A stretch of DNA of 64,000 nt from assembly GCA_963930775.1 (NCBI GenBank), contig OZ005692.1, positions 3,396,135 through 3,460,134 of the forward strand. Direction: 5' to 3'. The translations under genes were made by a program, and so were the position numbers. Numbering within the stretch: position 1 is the first letter of the stretch; every line of letters starts with the position of its first letter. The notes below the pieces were generated by a model. The model was given only the letters and a program-made list of their open reading frames with translations, was not told where the DNA came from and searched no databases. Source of the DNA: Cliona cf. orientalis. Lineage: Eukaryota > Porifera > Demospongiae > Clionaida > Clionaidae. Shown piece by piece: positions 40,643-53,300 of this stretch.

Positions 40643-41664
40643 TTAAGGTACCATTAAATTGCGTGGGCGTGAGGTGGGGGATATGACACCTAAACCACAT
40701 CAAAGTCATTAGTGAGGTGCATGTTGTGTAACCACGCCCTTTTAATTGCACAGGTCTCAGGGGTGTGGCTGCTAGAGCCGGAAGTGTTCATTTGATATCC
40801 TCCATGGACCGGAAGCCGAGCCGGAAGGGAGGGGCCAGGCCACGCCCAAAACAGCCCCACCCTGTTCCCCAAGGACCACCATTCTCAATCAAGTGCCTAC
40901 TAACCACCGGATGTCCACCGGAAGCCCACAATCAATCCCAATTAAAACACACAGCTTCCTCAAGGCCAAAACACACACAAAAACTTGGAGGCCGTTCTGC
41001 CACACCGCCCACGCAAGAGCTCACCTCATTTCCTGTGTGGGCGGAGTAACAACACGTCATCGCAACCACATCCGCTTCAAACCATCGTCGGCTTCCGTCC
41101 AGCCGTACAGGCCCCTCGATCGCACCGCCGTACAGTGCCTCATTAACAGACATGGCCTCACCTTTGACCTCCTGCCACGCCCCCAAAGCCTCCTCGCGGG
41201 GTTCAAAGGTCACCACCGCTTCCGGGACACGCCCACCTATCGCCGAGGCCAAGTCCCAGGCGCCGATGTCCAAGCACTGGCCCGTGAAGCCACGCCCAAT
41301 CGGAAGCAATAAAACCTGCATTAACGCACACGCACACACTCCACACAGTGCCAGGAACACGCCCACATGCTTAATTAGGCCTAATAAGCTTTTTTTTTTT
41401 TTTTTTTTTTTTTTTTGTCGTTGCGGTTAATAGTTAAGAAAGAATGCTTTGATCTTGCTTTGATGTGGGCAATTACCGGCCTTTTCTTCAGGGGCCACTT
41501 CCGGTCGCTAATTACACGCGCATAATCATCCCTGGCCGATTCTGGACACGCCCACCTTCGACCAAAAGCACTCGTATGGCCTCTTCGGCCACGCCCCTTC
41601 ACGATTCGCTAATTGAATTAGCCATTCCTGACGCTCACGCCCACGCAATTAAATGGTACCTTAA
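40643..41664. mobile_element. E element, short form, unit E4
   Basis: TTAA-bounded, E3-type variants. Its right flank (GACTGGTTTCCGCTGGG) is unique host sequence upstream of the death-domain gene. Confidence 0.85.
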
Positions 41665-41982
41665 GACTGGTTTCCGCTGGGCTTATACCTCTGTAGGTCG
41701 GTTGCTTATATGTGCGTATTCGGGCTTAAGGATATCGTTTAAACCGACAGACAATTACATTTACTTGATTTGGCTTGAGCTATGGCAGGTAAAACGACGC
41801 CCATAGAAGACTACAGCGATTGAATCGCCACTCAGATCAGCTTCAAGGCTAATGCCACATTACCGATCGACGTTATGAGCTCATTTAATCAAAAGCGCAT
41901 GCGCACGGCGCTGACATGCGTTAGCCCCTCCCCTCATAGGTGTGGCTTCTTGATGGGTGTGGCTCGTAAAAACTAAACCACA

Positions 41983-44900
41983 ATGGCGGAGCAGGCAGTA
42001 TCAACCAAACCCAGCGGCCGAGAGGGTGAGCGAATGAGTATTGAATCAACGGAAAATAAATACCAGTAGTAACTATATAAGGATAAATTAATTCGTTGGG
42101 CAGAGTGGCGTGGGATAGCTACCACTCCGATGATAGTATTTCAGTCGGTAGAATAATCAGCTCGAGGCAGAATCGGTGTCCATAATTAATTTTGTATGTA
42201 ATTTAATATTAAATAGTTAGCTATATGCTCTGCTCCATAGCACCTCAGCTATACAAGTAGTAGGAACCCCAATTCACAGGAATTGAACTGGGAGGTGGGT
42301 GGCTGTGTGCAAGGGGGGGGGGTCACTCCCATAGGCGCCGTGTCCTGGGCTGCCACCGGGGTCACAAACGGTCAAGACACTTTTTGGGGATTGGTCAAAC
42401 GGTCAAGTGGTGTTCTGGGCCCTATCTCCAACATAGATAGGCGGCCAAGAGGCGTGGCCAAGATTTTGCACATGCAGTTAGTCGATGGTCAACGGGTCAA
42501 GGGCAAAAATTCACCGTGGTCAAGCGGTCAAGCCGGGCCACTTTTAGACGGTCAAAAATCTTGACACCGGTCGCAGCTCTGGACACAGCGCCTATGGGAG
42601 TGACCCCCCCCCTTGTACATGTATGTGTTATAGAAATTATGATACTTTTGTATTTGTGAATGTTATCTATCCTGTACAGCCCTGCCCCTCACCTTCAATA
42701 ACATATTCGAGGCAGTGAAGACAATGAGAAGCTGGAGAGAGCTGGCCCATAGGCTGATGGGCTGGGGTGACTATCAGGGTACTGAAGGTAGAGAGAAGCT
42801 AGATGCCATCCAAAGACAGCACATCTCCCATGATGCTTGTTTAAAAGCTGTGGTGGAAGCATTCCTCCTGGGGGAAGGTCACTACCAACCCTCATGGAGG
42901 AGGCTGATTCATGCTCTACACGAGGCAGAGCAAAGCCACCTAGCTGAAAAGATCAAGACCAATGCTGAACCACACCAAGGTGAGTACGTCTAGGTGTGGA
43001 GGGGGAGATGATTATGAGTATGCACCATGGCTTACTGGGGTCAGATTGTTATATATTTGTGAGAATGTATACATGTAGTCTCACGTTGTCACCGCCTTCA
43101 CAAGAGAGGAAGGGTCTGGTCAGCATTGTGTTGTTATTTCATAAACATTATGCCTGGCACGAAGTCAGGCACATGTGAGAAAAATAAATAATATGCACAT
43201 GTATGACTGGTGCATACATGTATATGCATGTGCTGTGTGTATACAGTAGATATAGTGACCGAGTTCCATTGTAAAACTAATCAAATTATTTTTGCTTGCA
43301 TCCATATACATATTACATGTACCTATAAAACTTATGACACAATTATCAAACCTCAAGGGGTTCTCCTCACAAGCTTATTTCTTTCATAGCGCTGGTCATT
43401 ATAATGAGTATCTTACTGCACGTACATATAACTCTGTTCCCCCAGACCCCACTATGACGGTGGATAATGTGTCTCAAATACTGAACAATATACCAAAAGA
43501 CAAGTGGGAGAGGGTGATGAGTATAGATGGACTTAATATTCCCGGGCCACTGCTGGAAGAGATCCAGAGGAGATACTCCACTAACATAGAGAAGAATCAT
43601 GCTTGTGCAGACTACTATGTGAACTACCATCCTGATGCTGAATGGGAACATCTTACCTGGAAACTGTATGACTTGGATGAATTTGCCTTAGCAAGGGAAT
43701 CCAAGTCATTCATGTCAACAGGTAAAAATACATAGCTACCGATATGTTATGCTACAGACATACTCGTATGATAATGCTATTGGTACCACTGTTATGCTCA
43801 TTATTAGTACTGTCTAGCTAGTTTGCCATGCACCCAACATACATGTACTGGCATGAGGTTGTGTGATTTAGTGTACAGGTCTAGTAGTGATATTGTCCAC
43901 CCTCTTTTCCCCAGACCCTACTCTAACAGTGGACAATGTCTGTCATGTCATGGAGAAGGTCGAGCCAAAAGTGAAGAGGAAAGTGTGGAAGGATGCTTAT
44001 TGGGCTCCATTGGATACAGGAAAGGTTAATAGGATGTCAATTACAGAGCAAGGGAAGGATAATGAATATGCTGACTTGTATGTCAACTGTAACCCATATT
44101 CTTCATGGGAAGATATCGCCGGGTCACTATACCATCATCACCAGGTGGCTGCAGTTGAGAAAGTGAGGTCATATCTCCCTCCTAGAGGTGAGCCTGGCTC
44201 TACTCATGTTGCGTAATTAGATTGTAATAATGGTGTATCCAGGGGCGGATCTAGGATTTTTAGTATGGTGGGGTTGAAGGTATAATTGCGCGCCAAATTT
44301 TTTGCAACCACGCCCACTTTCAATCATCTTCTCGCACCCCAGAGAGTGACTGTGACCTAGAAAGGTACTATAACACTGTAGGTATAGAGCTCTACCATAC
44401 CCAGCACCACAGCTGACTCTTGTGGTCTATAGTAGATTATTCAGCTGAAGCCATGTTCAGGGTGTACCATGCACTAACCACCGTGCACCACCTGTTGGTT
44501 TGAGGCCAATTATGTACTACACAGCTTCTCTGCTGCTAACCATACAGTGACAGCTACTGTGTCAAGCTATAGTAAGCAAGTGGGAGGGGCTGCTCAAAAT
44601 CATTTGGGGGAGTTGCAACCCCAGAAACCCCCCTAGATCCGCCCCTGGTATCTCTGGATAGATAATTACCTAAATAGAATGGGGGATGGGATAAGTAAAT
44701 CAAGGATACCTCAATTATTACTAGTAGTGATGAAAATCATCTGTGCGGGGCGAGCCTTCGCAAAAGTCACAAGATTTCTTTGATAGCACACAGACATGCA
44801 TGCATACGCGCACATGGGGTTGGTACCCCAATAGCTAGGCCTGAGAAGCTACCACAAAAGTGAAAGTATCACAGATTGCTAGTATAATAGCTATAGTCCA

Positions 44901-47900
44901 ATAATGTTGACCACCTATACTATAATATTAGTCCAATATGTCCAATAATGTTTTAGTAGTCTACATGCCATGACCATGAGTCCAGGTACCTGTAGCCAGG
45001 CCCTATCAGGGGATATTAAAGCCTCCATGCAGTCATCTTCATGCTCAGGAAAGTGGAGTCTACCAGTGATGTTAATTGTGGACCTGAGCCTTGCCAGAGT
45101 GGTACAGCACTCACCTTTCCCAGCTTTATGCCTTGCCTACACTCGAGTTGTCCTTCAGATCGATGGTGCAGTGTGGGCATATGCGCATGCGCATGACGAC
45201 CATTACCTTGCGCATTCAAAATTTAACTCTCTCCTCACTGAAATGATCACCCCACAAACATACAAATATATATATATATATACATATAAAACCGCTTTCT
45301 GTCTCTTGCGTATTCGGGGCTCGCTCAGGCTCGCCCCGAATTATGGGTTTTATGGAATGTTTATATGCCATAATTACCCCGTGCACATGCGCAAGGGGTA
45401 AAGTAATTGGTCGTGTCGTTGTTGTTGTCGTCGTGAGCACAAAAATTGCCATATCTCAAGATATAGGCATCTAAGCGACTCGTAGGCACAATGAATCAAT
45501 CAAATTCAGCGAAAAACTGGCTTCAGTGTGCATCAAAATCAATGGACACAGACAGGCATCACAAATAGTGCCTTTTAGTTGGCTAATGTAGCCACGCCTA
45601 TCGACAGTGCCTAATCAATGCATAATGCATGCCCATTGTGTTTTCTGCTCATGTGCATAACTAAGTAGCCAAGAGTGTGATAAAGATTCTCAAAATTACA
45701 ATGTAATGATGCTCTTCACGGAAAATTTATAGTCTATCCGCATCCGCTGACGGAGCTGAAATCTGCAGCCCTATGGAACCAAATCATAATGTAGACGGCT
45801 ATACTATTACAACATAATAATATTGGAAGTATCAGTTCATATCTCCTAGTAGTCAAGATCTGGTGCAGAGAAAGTGCTTTTGTCACCGGGACCTCCGGTA
45901 GCTACATACAATTAAGCAGTATTTCCACTAATAATTTTCTGAAGTTCAAAATCATAGCCATGCACACAAAAGCAACTCTATAGATTGTGCAATGTGTGCG
46001 CGGGGTATATGCTCTACAGAGCTCTAGTTGTTCTGGTATCATTGCAAACATTTTATCCTTGCATAGACCTCACCATAACAACTGAGAAACTAATGGAGCT
46101 GTTTGCACCACTGGACCCTAAGAAGGTAGATAAGCTTGGAGGTGAAGGCTACCTAAGTCTACCACAGTCTGACATAGCCAGAATACAGAAGGTCTACCAG
46201 AGCCCCACCCAGAGGAAAGAGGCCTACCTAGACCTCTACGTCCATCAACACCCTTGCCCCACTTGGAGGCAGGTTGCTATCATACTCCGCTATAAGGTCG
46301 ATCTTCACCAACAGGCTGACTTCGTGGAGAATACTTATGTCAAAGGTATGCAAGACCACTGTAGCGAGACTATAGTCTGTATATCAATAGTCAATACTGC
46401 ATGTGATACAATAGGAAGCCCTGTATACTGCTCGACATACCCACCCTGTCAATGCTCTGTGTTCTATACTATAGTTGTTGTGACCATTAAATTTTAAATA
46501 CCTCAGTCCTTGTATTTGGTCACGTGCATGTTATGTACCAGATCTCGAGTGGTATTATATTTTTGTGTGGAGTATCAATGCATGTGAACATACATGTAGT
46601 ACTATGTTTATGCTATGTGTGTACTGTGCTACATGCATGTACATGTATGTATTGTCATGTGCTTCTTATGTACCGGAGTATGTAATTATTGACATTGTAT
46701 GGTCGTACACATAGGAGCTTTATAGGTGCAGCTTGTTAGCCACACATGATTTAGCCACCAACTTTTGGGGAGTGATGTTATTCATGTGGAGGATGCGTGC
46801 GTGTACATGTACACAGAGTTTAAAATAATGGTCGGACATCAGACCTTATCTGTGCATATTGCCCAGATGTCTCAGCATAGCATCATTTATGTGGATGTAA
46901 TAGCCTGTGGTTGCCTATAGCCACAACTAATTATTGCTAACAGTTTATATTAGTACTATTATGAAAACTTGACCATGTCCTCGGTGGCTGCATAGTGGAA
47001 ATGGTCCGTGTGGTAAAGGTCGTCAATATAGTGGGTTCACGGTACAGTATGACTCAGTCGCAGACTAGACTCTGATCATCTGGAGTCTGAGAGTTGCTCT
47101 CGACCTCAACAGTGAAAAGTTTCAAAGCTGAGAAGAACTCAACAGCGCAGTACAGCTTCCGAACTTCAGATCGGTCCGGCGGCACGCTGTGCGTGCTTAG
47201 CCTGGCAGGCCAGCCCCTTCAAGAGCGGGGCTGGCCCGCCAGACTAGTGCGTGTTATATATAGTGCAGGGCTATCTATATATATCCACGGGATTACGTCA
47301 GCCAAGAGAATGTGTGAAGTTCGGCCATCGCTGCTCGTCAGAGAAGGCAACATGCTGCTTGTAAGGTATTCGCTGGATACACGTGCAAGATACTCTACAT
47401 ACCGTATTTATTCGAATAGAAGCCGCACCCCGAATAGTAGCCGCCCTCGAATAGTAGCCGCACCTGGAGCTTCACCAAAGAAATAGTAGCCACACGCATG
47501 CGTGAACACAGTTAAGTGGGTGTGGCCACGTTCACACGCCATGAAGGATCGTTAGTTCGAGGCAAAAGCATGATAGAAGATGTCCCTGGCTTGGTTCTAC
47601 TGCTGTTTTCCGATCATAATATCTCGAATATTCGAAAAGGAGTCCGAAAAACTAGTCTATCACAACAAGATACCACCGGATGGGCGCAAAGGTATCCCTC
47701 CAAATAAATAAAAGCCGCCCTCGAATAAGAGCTGCCCTCGATTAGTAGCCGCACTCCAGCAAGGCTGAAATTAATAGTAGCCGCGGCTACTATTCGAATA
47801 AATACGGTATTCACTGAATTTCGAGTCGCAGAAAGGCTCCATCAAGGCTCTGAATTTTCTCATAATTACCTCATAGATTACACCATAGGTTTCATCATAA

Positions 47901-50900
47901 TTAACGCATAATTACCTAATAACCGCAAAAAAGTAAATTGTTACTGAGGACATAATGAAATGATTATCCTAGTAGCTTCATTACATATGGTAAAGGGTCA
48001 CTATGTCTGTATGCAATGTTACATAATCTTTAAAGTGGCACAATTTGAAAATGAAAACAGATAAAAAATTTACAGAACCATTTCCCATATTCACCTGTGT
48101 CTGTGCCCAATGTCACGATTAATTTTGATACCCTTACTCGGCAAATATTGCTTGTTCAAAAAGAGTAAAGTGCTACTAGTGATGTAATGTATCAAACCAT
48201 GGTCACGTTTGGTGGTACAGAACAGAATCAGCTTTCTGACCTTTACTTCTGTGTATAGAAGTCTAGTTGAATGACAGTAGCTACATGCAGTATCTGAAAA
48301 TATCTGAACAAAATTTGTAAAAATTAATATCTGTGCAAAACTGCAGTGAGTATAGAAACACTATATCTGTACACTTGTCAATCCTTATTTCAAGCACTGA
48401 TATTCAATATGTATAAGCTACTACATGTATGTACTGTGATTAGCCGCCCCTCCCCCTTTCCCCTTGAAATTGACCCTGAATGTGGTGTGATTGTATCCAC
48501 AAAATTAATCTAACAGTGATTTTGCTTTAGCCAACATCACAGTGTGAGGATTGTGAAAGTATAATAACTGTTGTACTATATACGGTATTCTACACTGATT
48601 ATGGTATAATGGCATATATTATTCCGAGGACAAAGATTAGTCTCACTAATCTTTTCTGCCTGGCTTCCAGCAGTTATTCATGCCTTCTTCTTTTAGTGTT
48701 ACATTTTTTCAAGCTCCTTTCTTTCTTTCATGTTCTAACCTATTCATCAGCCTCCCTCATGTGTTGAGGAGACTCTGATAGCCGGCCAGCATACGGTGCG
48801 CATTAAGTAGCCTTTATTCTGAACTGTGACAGTGTACATAGTTGAATACAACCAAAATGGCTGTGATTCTTGCTTCACTGTGCTCCATTCAAATAATAAT
48901 GTATATTAGATAGTATCAGACTTTTGACCATTGGTGTTCTTCACTTTATGTATAAATGTTATAATTTCAAAGACAATTCCTATAATTCTAGATCACAGAT
49001 ATTATGTGCACTAGCTCTGCTGTAGACTCACTCAAGGTTCTATTCCTTCAGTTAGTGAGAAAACCCAGCAGTGTTTTGATGCAGCGGTGAAGTATCACTA
49101 CGAAATGGCAGTGCCTTACTCTTAGGAGTAGGAGGATCAGGAAAAACGCACGTCCTTGCAGCTTTCCTCAAGGAAAAACCTCCATCAATACGAGAAAGCA
49201 CTCCATGTGCAAAGAAGCCAGTGAGAGCTATATCTCACTGTAAGGCAGGAGTGAGCGACGACCACTTTGTACGAATCACCGACGAGCACTATTCTGATAT
49301 GCTTGTAGCATCAGCTGAGAATTTTCCACAGTCAACCGATAGTGTAGCTATTGCTCAGCGGTCCGCCCAAACTGAGGCTAAAGATGACTTGAACAGTTCA
49401 GCTAGTTCTTCAACTCCTAGTCAGAAGGAAACCATGAGGCAGCCATCGTCAGTTATTAAAATAGATGCTTCACAAAAAGAAGAAACATGGTGTGTTCGTC
49501 GTGCTATGAAGAGACAGTACCTGAGTCGAATGCAGGAAGGAGCAAAGAAAGGTGATCTCAGTGATAAAGATTTGCTTGATGTCGATGATACAGGAGGCCA
49601 GCCCATGTTTCATGAGGTCCTCCCTGTGTTCATCCAAAACACCATGCTTGGCATTGTGACAGTGAAGCTCAATGAGACCTTAGACAGCTTTCCGCTAGTG
49701 GAGTTCTACGCCAGGGGAGAACGCGTTGGAGAGCCATTCAATTCACCCTTTACACACTTGGATACACTTCGCCACTGCATGAGGGTGATACGATCGACCT
49801 GTGACCGCAACACATGTCCAAAGATTGCATTTGTGGGCACTCACAAAGACCTCCAGCATGAGTGCCCACAGGAGAGCATTGAAATGAAGGAGAAAAAGCT
49901 TCGAAGCATAATACCTCAGGAGATGGAAGATAACATCATTGTCCACGGGGAGTCACTGCTGCTTGTTGTCAATGTAAAAACACCAGAAAAGGAAGATGAG
50001 GGAGTCATATCCATTTTGAGAGAAAGAGCGGTCATCGAGTTGCATAAATTGAAGCCGAAAAGGATGCCACTTCAATACATTCCCTTGGAAATGGCCTTTC
50101 AGCGAATGGCCAAGGAGCAACGAAAGTCAGTGATGAGCAAAGAAGAGTGCTTTGAAGTAGCAGCTACCTACAATTTCACACGAGAATCATTCGAAGCAGC
50201 ACTGAAGTATCTTCATGGGCTGAAGCTGGTTTTCTACTATAAAGAAGTTCTTCCAAATGTCGTGTTCATTGATTCCCAGGCCATCCTCGACAAAATCACT
50301 GAGCTTGTGGTACACAGTTTATCATTGCAAGCGAAATCAGGCGATAAGCTTCTTGGAACTCTCAAGAAATTCGTGAAACGTGGAATTGTGACAGCGGAGA
50401 TACTTGAACAGTTCTCATCTCATTACGTTCCTGAGCTTTTCATGAAGGAGCAGCTGATCTTGGTCCTCGAGCATCTGAGGATCATGGCGGAGGTTGGGAA
50501 AGGTGAGTATCTCATGCCTTGCCTCCTGAGGAAACAAGACATACCACGTCTTGTGGCAGGTGCTTCATTCCTAGTTATCCCAGCTCTTCTCTTCTACTTT
50601 GGTCGAGACGGCCCCAAGCTTGGAGTTTACTGCTTTCTTCTCGCTTCTCTCATCACTGAAGCCAAGTGGGAGCTTCTTGAAGAGGATGGCTACCCTATGC
50701 AAGTGTCTCGCAACAGTGCTCAATTTACTGTTCCAGGAAACAACCCAGGATGCATCACAATCACCGATTCCTTCTCTTCATACCTTCACGTCAGCATCGA
50801 TTTCCCTGCTACTGTCAGTCGAGAAAGAGCTCAAGAGGTGTGTGAAGAGGTTTGTCCAACGATTCGCGAAATAGTTCTCACTGGAATTCGTAAAGCATCT

Positions 50901-51478
50901 CAGAGACTGAACTACAACAATTCGATTCCCTCCGTCGCATTCCCATGCTCAGGACACAAAGACACTCCACTCCATCCTGCAACCGTTTCCGAGAATGGAA
51001 AGCTTTTGACCTGCACCACTCACCCTGCTACAGTGAGCAGTGAGGTAACTGATCAGCACCAACTGTGGCTCGGAACTCCTGCCGCTGCTTCTGCAACCTC
51101 AAGTACTTCAGGTATGTGCTGATCAACATACTCTCTGTTTCACATGTTGTACAGTCTTACATGCATCAGTGATTTTAAGATTGTCAATGCTTTTTCTTTG
51201 CAGGAAAGCTCACCACGGACGATCTTGGTGATGTTTTGGAGGCGATGTGGGAGGCCAGGGTGAAGTGGTTCAACATTGGCCTCAAACTGGGCGTCTCAGC
51301 CGGCACTCTCAGTGCTATCAAGAGGAACAATAATCAGGACCCAGACGACTGCCTCACTGCCATGCTGGAATACTGGCTGAACAATGGGAAGCCCAAGCCC
51401 TCGTGGGCGGCTGTGGCCAAAGCTCTCAAGTCACCTATGGTTGGATATGCACAGCTAGCTGAGGAACTTCCTGCTTAG
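41983..51478 (+). CDS. Multi-death-domain Roc-COR GTPase (7 exons), one apparent frameshift
   Basis: Exons 41983-42025, 42680-42979, 43446-43721, 43915-44187, 46067-46345, 49052-51111, 51204-51478; every intron is phase 1. The product is about 1168 aa if one base is missing near 49084. Exon 2 is a death-fold domain (WRELAHRLM ... WRRLIHALHEAEQSHLAEKI). Exons 3-5 are three related divergent death-like repeats, two starting DPT.TVDNV, each with (D/Y)YVN..P...W. Exon 6 is Roc-COR: P-loop GVGGSGKT, switch II DDTGGQP, THKD (G4), then a COR region. Exon 7 is a canonical death domain ending GYAQLAEELPA. ROCO proteins are GTP-regulated scaffolds; with death domains (as in MASL/DAPK-like proteins) they link GTP state to apoptosis or innate signalling. 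Site of action is probably cytoplasmic; no TM or signal peptide. Function is inferred from domains. Confidence 0.83.
42309..42614. mobile_element. MITE with GGGTCACTCCCATAGGCGC ends, in intron 1 of the Roc-COR gene
   Basis: Inverted ends GGGGGTCACTCCCATAGGCG and, from the right, GGGGGTCACTCCCATAGGCG, preceded by G/C runs. The interior repeats (A/G)CGGTCAA at least seven times. Non-coding. Confidence 0.8.
44240..44647. mobile_element. MITE with CAGGGGCGGATCTAGG ends, copy 2, in intron 4 of the Roc-COR gene
   Basis: Homologous throughout to 4891-5317 (shared AGTATGGTGGGGTTG, GCACCACAGCTGACTCTTGT) but without the expanded G/C runs. Flanked by GTATC on both sides. Confidence 0.82.
45374..46027 (+). 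mobile_element. Repeat family Y, copy in intron 4 of the Roc-COR gene
   Basis: Starts TTACCCCGTGCACATGCGCAAGGGG and ends GCGCGGGGTATATGCTCTAC-type sequence. Parallel blocks in the copy at 61130-61496 include GAGCACAAAAATTGCC and GCGACTC. It ends about 40 bp before exon 5. Confidence 0.65.
46346..49051. other. Intron 5 of the Roc-COR gene
   Basis: 2.7 kb. Contains a CTGGCAGGCCAGCCCC/GGGGCTGGCCCGCCAG hairpin (about 47208-47245), the MITE at 47400-47809, a GGTAAAGGTCGTCA word at 47022, and no coding exon that I can recognise. Confidence 0.6.
47400..47809. mobile_element. MITE with TACCGTATTTATTCG ends and CGAATAGTAGCCGC words
   Basis: The left end TACCGTATTTATTCGAATAG is matched inverted at the right end. 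CGAATA(G)(T/A)AGCCGC occurs at least four times on the left and again, inverted or direct, on the right. Confidence 0.8.
49080..49090 (+). other. Putative 1-base deletion in the Roc-COR exon
   Basis: Phase from exon 5 enters at 49052 and reads VSEKTQQCFDAA, then meets a stop near 49122. From 49086 another frame reads GEVSLRNGSALLLGVGGSGKT and stays open to the end of the exon. The exon is 2060 nt; one added base gives 2061, a multiple of 3, like its symmetric neighbours. Confidence 0.75.
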
Positions 51479-51569
51479 AATTGTAATTTCACCTTTTATC
51501 TCACTCTCTTGTGATGCATTTTTATTTTCTTCGTTCTTCTAGACAATTACATAAGCACTTTCCATTCAG

Positions 51570-51575
51570 AATAAA
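51570..51575 (+). promoter_or_regulatory. Poly(A) signal of the Roc-COR gene
   Basis: AATAAA 92 bp after the stop codon, followed by a T-rich stretch. Confidence 0.55.
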
Positions 51576-51724
51576 TATTAATTTTTCCTTTTTTCACCAT
51601 GCTAGCTACTCATAATAATAACAACATAACAATATTATTTGTGGACCACATTTGTACATTCATTCACAACAATAACTGTTGCAATTCTTTCATTACATGA
51701 ATGCACTGAAGTATGGAAATTATT

Positions 51725-51728
<4 letters not shown>

Positions 51729-51814
<86 letters not shown>

Positions 51815-51831
51815 TCACTCTCTCTCTCTCT
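51729..51831. repeat. (CT)n microsatellite
   Basis: About 100 bp of CT dinucleotide with G and A interruptions near the right end. Confidence 0.97.
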
Positions 51832-51849
51832 CTACACAATCACACTGAT

Positions 51850-53180
51850 CATACAAATTAATCTATAATAATATATAATTCTATTTCTTCTCCATTATAC
51901 TGTCAATTGAGAACAATAAATTATTATTATAGTGACACTGGCCTGATGGTGAATCATTAGTGGCTTTCACAGGAAAAGTAGTCCACGTAAGCGGACTAAC
52001 GCGGTCCACCGTAGTGACAAAAAAAAACGGGCGCCACACTACAAGTGGAAGGCTTTCCTTTAACGCGGACTCAGTCAGTGCCCCGTATATGCACAGCACG
52101 GTAGCCACGGTCTCCGTTGCTTGCACGGACACCGTACCGTCCCCGTACGTGGCGAATGACGGACTCCGTTGCTACACCTAGAATGACTCCACCCTAATGC
52201 CACGCCTACATATTATAAGGATACGCTGGGCCTCCGCGCGCGCCGGCACATCAAGCATTTCTGCGCATGCGCATATGCATTGCCTGCCAGGCGCGCTATA
52301 CGACAACCAAAGAGGTGTGGTTTTGAAGTTAACGATCGATCGAGCAGACAGTACTGCTACAACAGCAAGCATGGACATTTGTGGGTTCTCAGAGCAAGTC
52401 CTCATATCGCCACAAAAATAGCCGAGAATGGCCGAAGGAACAACCAATGAATAAGAGTCTAGAGTCGGAATCTGGACATACTTCAGTTTGCTGAGATAGT
52501 CTCGACGACCCATCGCCGCACAGCCAAGTAAACGGTCCATAACTTGGATGGGATGTGTAAATACAGGTATGGCAATACTGTTTAAGTTGCTACTGGCATA
52601 GATACTTCTGCTTGATAGAGCTGGTTCAGTTTTGTTTGAAGATAGAGCCGACGCGCCAAATAATATTATATTTAAAAGCTAGCTAGCAACCAACATTTAA
52701 GCAATATATTGTAAGCTAACAAAATCTAGCTAGTTTATAGCTAGCTAGTCTTAAGCAGATTGAGTAAACCAACACTTAATTGTATGTGATCACTAGCTAT
52801 AGTTCCCCAACCTATAAGAGTCTTGCAAGTTAAACCCCATGGCATTGCATCAATCCTTAATCATGAGAATTAAGGTGGGTCTGGTAAACACACGAGTCGT
52901 TCTGTGACAGATTGTAATCGCACTCAGTATTCTATGCTGTGTATGTAGTGCAGTTGAGAATGTCATTTACAATATACTATAATTATTATTAGCATGATCA
53001 TTAGCCTGTCATATAGCTAGCTGCCAATGATGCTTGACGAAATAATTAAATTTTAAATACGTAAATTAATTATTAGCCACCCCCACTCATGCTTTCTTCT
53101 ATTAATATTATTATAATTATTATAGTGAAGATGATTTGAACTCCTAAAGTATTATATACTTTTCTGAACAATAGTCTACT
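51850..53180. other. Intergenic stretch, no confident gene
   Basis: GC-richer at 51970-52540. A minus-strand frame from 52540 (MDRLLGCAAMGRRDYLSKLK, then GTATGT) could be a first exon, but no second exon was found. Otherwise AT-rich with GCTAGCTAG words. Confidence 0.4.
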
Positions 53181-53187
53181 TAAAGAC

Positions 53188-53300
53188 TGTGAATCTGCAC
53201 AAACATGCAGATTTGCCATAGTATGGTTTCTGTACCGAAATGAATGCATGCTGTTCATCTGTACAGAAACCATGGCAAACTTGTTTGTGCAGATTCACTG
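53188..53300. mobile_element. Fold-back element
   Basis: Arms TGAATCTGCACAAACATGCA and, inverted, TGAATCTGCACAAACAAGTT, continuing through GATTTGCCATAGTATGGTTTCTGTAC / GTACAGAAACCATGGCAAAC-type pairing around a loop of about 20 nt. Confidence 0.8.

Noticed and set aside
47094-47486. 130-codon plus-strand frame
   Set aside because: Runs through a hairpin and into the TACCGTATTT MITE; no family match or splice support, and it lies in the Roc-COR intron.
52178-52540. 120-codon minus-strand frame
   Set aside because: A donor-like GTATGT follows the first 20 codons, but the remainder has no family resemblance and no second exon was found.
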